A DNA stretch of 28,968 nucleotides from JBEKZQ01 sp049509675 (lineage in GTDB: Bacteria > Planctomycetota > Planctomycetia > Pirellulales > Thermoguttaceae), in the NCBI GenBank assembly GCA_049509675.1, contig JBEKZQ010000049.1, positions 1 through 28,968 of the forward strand, written 5' to 3'. The translations under genes and the position numbers were made by a program. Shown here piece after piece: positions 23,201-28,968 of the stretch (position 1 is the stretch's first letter; every line of letters begins with the position of its first letter). Below the pieces are notes generated by a model. It had not been told where the DNA came from and searched no databases. It saw nothing but the letters and a program-made list of their open reading frames with translations.

Positions 23201-24055
23201 TTAGCTCTGCGCGGCAAACTCTTGAAATGCCGCGGGCAGATAGCGCACGATGTCGCTGGCAATCAGCGAGACCTGGCCAAGTTCGGCCGCCGCCAGATCG
23301 CCTGCCAAACCATGCAGATAAACGGCCAGCCGCGCGGCCTCATAGGGCTCCAGCCCTTGACAGGCCAAGGCGGTGACCAGTCCGGTAAGCGTGTCGCCCG
23401 AACCGCCCGTGGCCATGCCGGGGTTGCCCGTCGTGTTGTGCCATTGCCGTGTTCCATCGGTGATCAGCGTGTGATAGCCTTTGAGCACGAGGACCAACTT
23501 CGCGCGAGCGGCCAGATCCACGGCCGCTTGTTCTCGGGCCTCGCCTTCCAGTTTCTTGCCCAGCAGGCGGGCAAACTCGCCCGGATGCGGCGTGAGGATG
23601 CGCGGGCCGGCGTGCCGGGATAGCTCGTGCGGTTGCGCGGCCAGGGCATTCAGGGCGTCGGCGTCGGCAACCATCGGCTGCGGTAATTGTTGGTACAAGC
23701 CGGCGACGAACTTCTGCAACTCCTCGGAGCGACCCAAGCCGGGGCCGCAGGCGACAACCGTCGCCGTTTGAGCCAGGTCGAGGACCTGCTGTTCGGCGGG
23801 GGCGGAGATCCGTCCGGCCGCATCGTCGGCAAGCGGCGCCGTCATATAGGACGGCTCGAAGCCGGCCACGATATCCAGGCAACTTGCCGGCACGGCCAGG
23901 CGCACTAATCCCGCGCCGCCGCGCAGGGCCGCCATGCCGGCCATGACGACGGCGCCGGTCATTCCCCGTGAGCCGCCCACGATCAGGGCCGATCCGAAGT
24001 CGCCTTTGTGGGCATCAGCCGGCCGCGGGGTCAAGTGAGGCAGTGGTTGGTTCAT
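23201..24055 (-). CDS. nnrD: ADP-dependent NAD(P)H-hydrate dehydratase
   Basis: Converts damaged, hydrated NAD(P)H back to NAD(P)H using ADP; cytoplasmic ribokinase-fold repair enzyme (284 aa). Visible motifs are the N-terminal HKGDFGSALIVGGS (16-29), CGPGLGRS (103-110), DADALN (131-136), TPHPGEFARLLG (155-166) and the anion-hole/catalytic GMATGGSGDTLTG (213-225). The partner epimerase domain NnrE is not fused, so it is either elsewhere or absent. Its ATG follows an AATCCC-rich heptamer run with no Shine-Dalgarno sequence. It lies 136 bp after larB; since LarB uses a nicotinate dinucleotide, co-location in nicotinamide-nucleotide chemistry is suggestive only. Confidence 0.94.
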   Translation of the reverse strand: MNQPLPHLTPRPADAHKGDFGSALIVGGSRGMTGAVVMAGMAALRGGAGLVRLAVPASCLDIVAGFEPSYMTAPLADDAAGRISAPAEQQVLDLAQTATVVACGPGLGRSEELQKFVAGLYQQLPQPMVADADALNALAAQPHELSRHAGPRILTPHPGEFARLLGKKLEGEAREQAAVDLAARAKLVLVLKGYHTLITDGTRQWHNTTGNPGMATGGSGDTLTGLVTALACQGLEPYEAARLAVYLHGLAGDLAAAELGQVSLIASDIVRYLPAAFQEFAAQS

Positions 24056-24058
24056 TGA

Positions 24059-24194
24059 AGGGATTACGGATTGGGGATTGGGGATTGGGGATTGGGGATT
24101 AGACGCTGACGCCCGGTCCGCGCCTACGTCCTTACTTCTAACTCCTGACTTATGACTCCTTACTCCTAACTCCTAACTCCCCTCCTAATCCCTA
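24059..24194. repeat. Facing heptamer arrays between larB and nnrD
   Basis: Plus-strand GGGGATT units at 24059-24102 face, after ~20 unique bases, CTCCTAA-type units (minus-strand GGAGTTA, GGAGTAA, GGAGTCA; 24124-24180) and CCTAATC units to beyond 24200. The two ends are inverted relative to each other, as at 19170-19248. The larB stop codon lies in the last GGGATTAG. Confidence 0.9.
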
Positions 24195-24971
24195 ATCCCT
24201 CCTCCTACTGGCATTTTTCGCAATCAGTCCGGCCACGTAACCACCCTTGAAGCCGGCATCGATATTGACCACCGACACGTTGGAGGCGCAGCTATTGAGC
24301 ATTCCCAGCAGGGCCGCCACACCCCCGAAGCTCGCCCCGTAGCCGATGCTGGTGGGGACGGCGATGACGGGACAGGCCACATAGCCGCCCACCACGCTTG
24401 GCAATGCACCTTCCATGCCGGCCACCACCACAATCGCGTCGGACTGCTGGAGCAGCGGTAAATTGGCCGCCAGCCGGTGTGGCCCCGCTACGCCCACGTC
24501 CTGGACCAGGCTTACCTCGGCGCCGGTCCAGAGGGCCGTTTCCCGGGCCTCTTCGGCCACAGGCAGGTCGCTGGTGCCGGCCGTCACGATCGTCACGCGG
24601 CCGGATCGTTCGGCCGGGCAAGCCGATTGTGCCGCCGGCTGCGGAATGCGGAACGTGCGACCGACCGCATTGTACTGAGCGCCGGGAAATTGCGCCAACA
24701 GCTCCGCCGCCTGCTCGGCCGTCATGCGCGTGGCCAGCACGTCGATCCCATGGGCGACCTGGGCGCGAAAAATCTTCTCGATGGCCGCAACGCTCTTGCC
24801 CTGGGCGAAAACCACTTCGGGAAAACCGCACCGGACAGCCCGATCGAGATCGACTTGGGCCGGCCCCACGTCGGCAATCGCCGGCCGCTGGGCCTGCTGG
24901 ACGAACTCTTCGATCGACAATTCCCCTTGCAGCAACTGGCCGGCTAGTTTCTCAAGTTCGCGATTGTTCAT
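24192..24971 (-). CDS. larB: Nickel-pincer cofactor biosynthesis protein LarB
   Basis: First enzyme of nickel-pincer nucleotide synthesis: carboxylates and hydrolyses nicotinic acid adenine dinucleotide (259 aa, cytoplasmic). The C-terminal half is a PurE-like (AIRC) fold with TAGTSDLPVAEEA (130-142), VAGMEGALPSVVGG (184-197), PTSIGYGASFGG (206-217) and LNSCASNVSVVNIDAGFKGG (225-244); C228 corresponds to the LarB active-site cysteine. The N-terminal half (FPEVVFAQGK, RMTAEQAAEL) is the LarB-specific domain, which rules out PurE. ATG 24971 is chosen over 25025 as conservation starts there. The last four residues (RRRD) and TAG come from the heptamer array. LarC is missing from the window. Confidence 0.93.
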   Translation of the reverse strand: MNNRELEKLAGQLLQGELSIEEFVQQAQRPAIADVGPAQVDLDRAVRCGFPEVVFAQGKSVAAIEKIFRAQVAHGIDVLATRMTAEQAAELLAQFPGAQYNAVGRTFRIPQPAAQSACPAERSGRVTIVTAGTSDLPVAEEARETALWTGAEVSLVQDVGVAGPHRLAANLPLLQQSDAIVVVAGMEGALPSVVGGYVACPVIAVPTSIGYGASFGGVAALLGMLNSCASNVSVVNIDAGFKGGYVAGLIAKNASRRRD

Positions 24972-25070
24972 AGTCCTATCATAAATGATTAAGGACCGGG
25001 GATGAAGGACCCATTTTCTTGGCAAGGGTCCCCCCTGCTAGTGGTTTGTCCAACTTGAGTTTACGGGTGC

Positions 25071-25093
25071 CACGGTTGGCTTGTCCAACCGTG
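25071..25093. repeat. Palindrome CACGGTTGG-CTTGT-CCAACCGTG
   Basis: Perfect 9-bp arms (25071-25079, 25085-25093) with a 5-base loop, lying in the 246-base gap between the lptD-like gene and larB. No T-run follows on either strand. Confidence 0.9.
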
Positions 25094-25138
25094 TTTCCAG
25101 CACTGCTGGGCAAGCCGGGCACCGACCGGAGGTTGGTC

Positions 25139-25212
25139 GTGGCACCCAACTGGTAATGTCGAAATGGACAGACCAGTGGCACCCAACTGGTAATGTCGAA
25201 ATGGACAGACCA
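25139..25212 (+). repeat. Tandem duplication of a 37-bp unit
   Basis: Two identical 37-base copies (25139-25175 and 25176-25212) beginning GTGGCACCCAACTGG and ending GGACAGACCA. They end 5 bases before the stop of the lptD-like gene. No coding content is seen. Confidence 0.93.
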
Positions 25213-25217
25213 ATAGC

Positions 25218-28115
25218 TCATTCCAATCCCATCGCCCCGGCTGGAAGGATGCGGGCGCCGCCGACCTGGCCCAACTGGCCCTTGGGCAGGAAGCGAGGCT
25301 CGATCGCGAACGTGGCGCTGACGCTGCTCCGCGCCGGGTCGTAGCTGAAACCGCCGCTTAGGAGCAACGATTCGCCCACCCGCGTGATGCGCAGGAATTC
25401 GCCGATATTCCCCTTCTCGCTGAGATCCGCCGATACGCCCAGCGAGGAAACCCACTTCGGGCTCATCTGGTAGTTGTACGACGTGGTCACGATCTGGTCG
25501 GTGATCGGGCCTTCCAAAATGCGATAGCCGATAAACAGGTTGCCCCGCGGCGGCCGGCTCAAGAACGCGCCGATGCTGACGATCCGCTGCCCCTGGTCGA
25601 AGAAATCGAAGATGCCGTCGGAGACCAGCGTCAGCCGGTCGCCCACGTGCCAGCGGAAGTCATAGTCCCACAGGCCGGCCGCGCTGCCGAAATTGTCGCG
25701 GCTCGCGTCCGGGTAGAAGGTGACGTCGGTGTCCAACTCGATCCAATCCACGATGTGGCGGTTCTCCGGCATGCCGCGCTTGGTTTGCCAACGTTGATGA
25801 ATGCCGGCGCGAACTTCCGTCAGATCGTCGGCGATCTCCATGCTGGGCGCGGTAACCGACCCTTCCATGTCGGTCCGCACGGCGTAGAACCGCTCGTCGA
25901 ACTGCTTGGGAATAAAGGCTACGCTGGCCGGATTGGTGGAAGGAATGCCAAAGGTCGTGGTCGCGAAACGGCGGCGGAAGGCCTCGATCGTCCAATCGTC
26001 CACCGGATCGTAGAGCGGCAGATCCGACAAGTTGCGGTTCGATTGCGCGTTGAAAACCTCCAACTCGAAGTCGACCTTGTGGGCCAGCCCGTGGACGTTC
26101 CACAGGGCGCTTTCCACGCAGGGATCGACACGCCACATGGGCATCGTGGCCCGCACGCCCGCCTGATAGTACGCGCGGTCCAGACTGTTGCCCGACAGGT
26201 CCTCGCCCCAGTGGCCCACCTCGCCCAGGGCGTAGGGCACGACTTTCACCGGCCCAAGCTGGACCGGATAGTCCAACTCGTTGCGGGTGACCAGCCGGCT
26301 GCCGTGCTCGGAACTGGCTTCCCAGGGCAGGAAGCTGAACGGTCCGCCGTTGTTGGCCGGGTTCGGGGCCGTAAGCTGATGGAAGTCGGCGTAGCCCAGG
26401 CTGGTGTGCTCATATAGGGTCAGATTCTCGCCCGTCGGATTGTCGCCGAACAGCGATTGGCCCAGCCAGAAATGATCGGCCCGCGGCAGCCAATCGGACT
26501 CGGTGACGAAATCGTTTGTACGGGCTTGCCCCAGGATGCTGTACGACATGTTTCCCTGGTAGCGCTTCAACTCCACGTCGGTGGTCTGGTCCTTCAACTC
26601 GTCGAACTCGTGTTTGAAGTATTCTTCCAGAAAGTTCCGGTCGCTGACCTTGCCCAACTCGGCGGTGAGTTGGAATCCCTCGGGGAACTGTTCGCGGTGC
26701 TGGAAGAGCAAGCGATAGCGATAGGTTTCGTCGGGGGTGACGTGCGAGCGGTCGGCGCCCAGGACGTCGAAACCGCGGTCCCGGATGGTATAGGTATCCA
26801 CCAGCCCCGCCGTCTTGCCCGGGATGCCAAAGAAACTATCGAGCCGATAGGAGTACGTGGTTCCGTAGGCGAAGCCGCGCATGCTCAGGTAGTTCAAGCT
26901 CAGGTCCCAGTCGGTGCCGTGCAGAGGCTTCTTCATGCCCAGCAGTTGGTAAGGATCGAAGTCGGTCAGGATCTGCGTGCCGAACACGTTGTCCTGTTTA
27001 TACATCACGCGGCGGAGAAAGAACGACGGCTCGTTCAGTTCGGTGGCGAATACGGGCCAATAAAAGACCGGCACGTCCTCGATGTACACGAAGTTGTTCT
27101 GCCCGGTCACCTCCTGATCGTGATTGACGATCGGCTTCTTGGTGAGCGGATCCAGCAGCGGTTGCCCGGTATAAGGGTCCAGAACCGGCTGCTGATGGTC
27201 CTCGTAGGTCACGTTGCTCGATTGCAAGCGGTAGCCGGGCAGGCCCATGCGGCTGGAAGTGACGAAGGCGTCTTGCGCGAAGAAGCGGTCGGGGCCGGTC
27301 TGCTGCAGGATTTCGGCGTGCAGCCGCAGCAGTCCGCTGTACTTAGGCACGGGAGTGAGCATGTCGGCATTCAGGACCGTGCCCAGGTGATTGCGGACGT
27401 CGTAGTACATGCGATCGGCATACACCACGCGCTCGCCCTGGCGGAAGACGACGTTGCCCTCCAGGTAGAACTCCAGCGGCGCTTGTTCATCTTGCAGGGC
27501 GGGGGCGGTCAGGTCGGGCTGGCCGCGGCTTTCCGTCCAGATGACCAGGCGATCGGTGGAAACGTCGATCGAGCTAAAACCTTTCAGGCCGTCGACGATC
27601 AGGTTCACGCCCGAGTCCAGCACGGCGATCCACTGGTTGGGCAGCGGTCCGGGGAACCAGGCGGCCTGCACGGGCACGTCGCCGCGGGGCAGCACGCGGA
27701 CCCGCCGCACACCGGGCGGCAAGGGCCGCGCGATCGGCGCCGCGCGCGGGCCGGGCGTGACGTATTGCGCCGGCTCGACGCCGCTCGCGTGCGTCACGTC
27801 CGCCGGCGCCGGGTTGCGGCGATCGGTGCCCCGTTGGTAAATGCCCGGCAGCACGTCGGGCTTGCCGGCCACGACTCCCGTCCGCACCTGGACCGCTTGG
27901 ACGGTGTAGAAACGGCCGAACCATGTCTGGGCCGTGATCCGCACCGGCTTGCCGCCGCGGTGCAGGTCCAAACTCACGTGGCCTTCCAGGTAGGCGATCA
28001 TCTTGCTGCGTTGGCGGGAAACGGCGTCGGCGTGGTCGATCCACAGCACGGCCTCATCGCAATGCACCGCGTCGGCCCCCTGCACGATGCGGCAATCGCC
28101 GCGCAGCAGCCACAC
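25218..28115 (-). CDS. LptD/OstA-like outer-membrane protein
   Basis: At least 965 residues. It resembles LPS-assembly protein LptD: an N-terminal OstA-like beta-jellyroll region (VWLLRGDCRIVQGADAVHCDEAVLW; later YLEGNVVFRQGERVVYADRM, YYDVRNHLGTVLNADM), a central segment FVYIEDVPVFYWPVF, then a long C-terminal beta-barrel rich in alternating aromatic strands (LSLNYLSMRGFAYGTTYSYR). It would insert LPS in the outer membrane. The coordinates use the only standard start (GTG 28115), but the frame stays open to 28418 and encodes a signal peptide at about 28203-28259 (LTIGLLWLLLAPAAARA, then DFDLP), so the true N-terminus is almost certainly further upstream, without ATG, GTG or TTG. A frameshift or unusual start is possible. 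Confidence 0.88.
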   Translation of the reverse strand: MWLLRGDCRIVQGADAVHCDEAVLWIDHADAVSRQRSKMIAYLEGHVSLDLHRGGKPVRITAQTWFGRFYTVQAVQVRTGVVAGKPDVLPGIYQRGTDRRNPAPADVTHASGVEPAQYVTPGPRAAPIARPLPPGVRRVRVLPRGDVPVQAAWFPGPLPNQWIAVLDSGVNLIVDGLKGFSSIDVSTDRLVIWTESRGQPDLTAPALQDEQAPLEFYLEGNVVFRQGERVVYADRMYYDVRNHLGTVLNADMLTPVPKYSGLLRLHAEILQQTGPDRFFAQDAFVTSSRMGLPGYRLQSSNVTYEDHQQPVLDPYTGQPLLDPLTKKPIVNHDQEVTGQNNFVYIEDVPVFYWPVFATELNEPSFFLRRVMYKQDNVFGTQILTDFDPYQLLGMKKPLHGTDWDLSLNYLSMRGFAYGTTYSYRLDSFFGIPGKTAGLVDTYTIRDRGFDVLGADRSHVTPDETYRYRLLFQHREQFPEGFQLTAELGKVSDRNFLEEYFKHEFDELKDQTTDVELKRYQGNMSYSILGQARTNDFVTESDWLPRADHFWLGQSLFGDNPTGENLTLYEHTSLGYADFHQLTAPNPANNGGPFSFLPWEASSEHGSRLVTRNELDYPVQLGPVKVVPYALGEVGHWGEDLSGNSLDRAYYQAGVRATMPMWRVDPCVESALWNVHGLAHKVDFELEVFNAQSNRNLSDLPLYDPVDDWTIEAFRRRFATTTFGIPSTNPASVAFIPKQFDERFYAVRTDMEGSVTAPSMEIADDLTEVRAGIHQRWQTKRGMPENRHIVDWIELDTDVTFYPDASRDNFGSAAGLWDYDFRWHVGDRLTLVSDGIFDFFDQGQRIVSIGAFLSRPPRGNLFIGYRILEGPITDQIVTTSYNYQMSPKWVSSLGVSADLSEKGNIGEFLRITRVGESLLLSGGFSYDPARSSVSATFAIEPRFLPKGQLGQVGGARILPAGAMGLE

Positions 28116-28417
28116 CTCGTAGGCCCCTTGCTGCCAGCAGTTGGCCGCCGCGGCCGCGATGTCGATCCGATCGGCCTGATTGGCCTCGGGCAGATCGAAA
28201 TCCGCGCGGGCCGCCGCGGGCGCGAGGAGCAGCCACAGCAGGCCGATCGTAAGCGCGGTCTCGGCGCGGGAGCGCCACCCACGTGTCGCCCAAGCGAACG
28301 GGCCCGAGTTCTTCCCAAGACTTCTCAGCAGACGAGCATCCTTGCCGTTTCGGGCGAGTAGTAAGACGAAGAGACGAGAGTCTTTGCGACTGGACGTGCC
28401 GATTTCTAGCGGCGGCG

Positions 28418-28446
28418 ATTATAAAGAGCGGCGGCCTCGGGATCAA
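28418..28446 (-). promoter_or_regulatory. Strong sigma70-type promoter for the lptD-like gene
   Basis: Minus-strand TTGATC (28441-28446), an exact 17-base spacer and TATAAT (28418-28423, six of six). Transcription would start near 28411, about 150 bases before the signal-peptide codons. Confidence 0.7.
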
Positions 28447-28470
28447 GGCGGGTTCGGCGGCGGTGATGGA

Positions 28471-28503
28471 ATCGTAAGGTTTTTATGCGAAAGGACTTAC
28501 GAT
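28471..28503. promoter_or_regulatory. Inverted repeat ATCGTAAG-N17-CTTACGAT, possible operator
   Basis: Perfect 8-bp arms (28471-28478, 28496-28503) lie 25-57 bases upstream of the -35 hexamer. The form suits a dimeric regulator binding site; the loop is A/T-rich. Confidence 0.4.
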
Positions 28504-28521
28504 GTAAATGGAGCCAAGTAG

Positions 28522-28548
28522 GGTGGGCCCAGCGGAGCGAGCCCCACC
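28522..28548. repeat. Imperfect palindrome GGTGGGCCC...GAGCCCCACC
   Basis: GGTGGGC and GCCCCACC flank AGCGGAGCGAGC. It is a recognisable kind of dispersed bacterial palindrome, followed by ATTTTTCGGG. Confidence 0.6.
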
Positions 28549-28559
28549 ATTTTTCGGGC

Positions 28560-28587
28560 AAATTTGAGATTTCAGATTTCAGAATCG
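28560..28587 (+). repeat. AGATTTC heptamer array
   Basis: Units AAATTTG, AGATTTC, AGATTTC, AGAATCG in 7-base register; a fourth heptamer family in the window, related to the GATTTGA array at 15707. Confidence 0.65.
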
Positions 28588-28711
28588 ACTCGCCCGCCTC
28601 GCACCCGAAGGCCGTTTTACACTAAAATGAGAGGGCCGGACGCATGGGCGGCTCAATAAGCGGAAGGCAATGTGACGACCGACTATCATGGGCTCACATC
28701 AGGGTCAGACT

Positions 28712-28924
28712 TTAACTGCTAACTAAAATCATCTGCTGGTATAACTGCGCGACGACGTCGGAGAAGGCGTAGAGCATGGTTGCCGCCGAACACACGCCGT
28801 CGGCGAGTTGGCCGGGGAACCGCTGACGATCGTCATTCGTCCAAAAAACTTGCTGCCGCCCGTTACCGCGGCTGGTGACGTGGTACAGCGCGTCGGGGAA
28901 GTCAATGCGTGGAGGTCGTGCCAT
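28712..28924 (-). pseudogene. REP-associated (Y1, IS200-like) transposase fragment
   Basis: A 70-residue frame whose first ~40 residues (MARPPRIDFPDALYHVTSRG, then NGRQQVFWTNDDRQRF) match the N-terminus of RAYT/Y1 transposases, which cut single-stranded DNA at REP palindromes. Resemblance ends near residue 45; the HUH motif and catalytic tyrosine are missing. It is therefore a remnant. It lies amid palindromic repeats of the type such enzymes mobilise. Confidence 0.8.
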
Positions 28925-28968
28925 GATCCCAATACGATATCAGACGCCATGCCGCCTGTCAAGGCCAG

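Larger units (their letters stand above)
28116..28711. other. Region upstream of the lptD-like gene
   Basis: Bases 28116-28259 are the in-frame 5' part of the lptD-like gene including its signal peptide. Then come a ~150-base leader, the promoter (28418-28446), an inverted repeat (28471-28503), a GTGGGCCC palindrome (28522-28548) and an AGATTTC heptamer array (28560-28587). Bases 28588-28711 show nothing recognisable. Confidence 0.7.

Noticed and set aside
16782..24205. Heptamer arrays as CRISPR or chromosome telomeres
   Set aside because: Units are 7 bp with no spacers, and arrays are internal and short, so neither a CRISPR array nor a terminal telomere.
24192..24971. PurE (AIR carboxylase) as a partner to purD
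   Set aside because: The C-terminal fold is PurE-like, but the N-terminal domain and the NSCAS active-site region identify LarB.
25071..25093. Rho-independent terminator for larB or the lptD-like gene
   Set aside because: The palindrome is strong but no T-run follows on either strand.
26457..28361. 634-residue open frame on the plus strand
   Set aside because: Lies antisense to the LptD-like gene, which has clear barrel and OstA-like features; the antisense frame is His/Gln/Val-rich as expected of GC-rich shadows.

Overview
The window looks like one contig of a GC-rich, Gram-negative planctomycete, probably near Pirellulales. This rests on gene content: a MoxR/DUF58/VWA/aerotolerance-type operon extended by a DUF4175-like coiled-coil protein and a prenyltransferase-repeat protein, an NPCBM-domain secreted protein, a PQQ-like propeller lipoprotein-sized exported protein, a zinc-ribbon/TPR protein and an LptD-like outer-membrane protein. 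No rRNA, tRNA, CRISPR array, prophage or intact insertion sequence was found. Taxonomy and function calls are by recognition of motifs; nothing was searched.

Layout. Positions 1-3.3 kb (plus strand): an ABC transporter ATPase without a permease in view, an archaeal-type phosphoglycerate mutase (ApgM), and a short zinc-ribbon/TPR protein. Positions 3.4-19.1 kb (minus strand): a block of nine co-directional genes. In transcription order these are an exported PQQ-like propeller protein, MoxR ATPase, DUF58, a BatA-like VWA membrane protein, a second VWA membrane protein, a 1196-residue DUF4175-like coiled-coil membrane protein, a small Cys-cluster protein, a prenyltransferase-fold secreted protein, and an NPCBM-domain protein. 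ATGA overlaps and gaps of 4-6 bp show the core is an operon. Together they look like an AAA+ chaperone, adhesion-type VWA adaptors and envelope/periplasmic effectors; the substrate is unknown.

Positions 19.2-25 kb: purD on the plus strand, facing away from the block, then on the minus strand (transcription order) larB, nnrD, a DUF2784 membrane protein, larE and a YacP-type NYN nuclease. LarB and LarE are two of the three enzymes that build the nickel-pincer nucleotide cofactor; LarC is not in the window. Positions 25.2-28.4 kb: an LptD/OstA-like outer-membrane protein on the minus strand with a very good sigma70-type promoter, but with no standard start codon ahead of its signal peptide. The right end holds a degenerate REP-associated (IS200-like, Y1) transposase fragment.

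The most unusual property is the intergenic DNA. Most gaps between genes are filled by small repeats: tandem heptamers of several unrelated sequences (AGTTTTC, GGGATTA/G, GGAGTTA, GATTTGA, AGATTTC), several short near-perfect palindromes, and a REP-like CCCTCTCCC element. These repeats intrude into genes: they supply the stop codons of larB, the NYN gene and the PQQ-like gene, form the last residues of larE, probably form the apparent N-terminus of the 229-residue protein, and sit as three in-frame 51-bp units inside the NPCBM gene. One heptamer/palindrome composite begins with the same bases directly after the stop codon of two unrelated genes.
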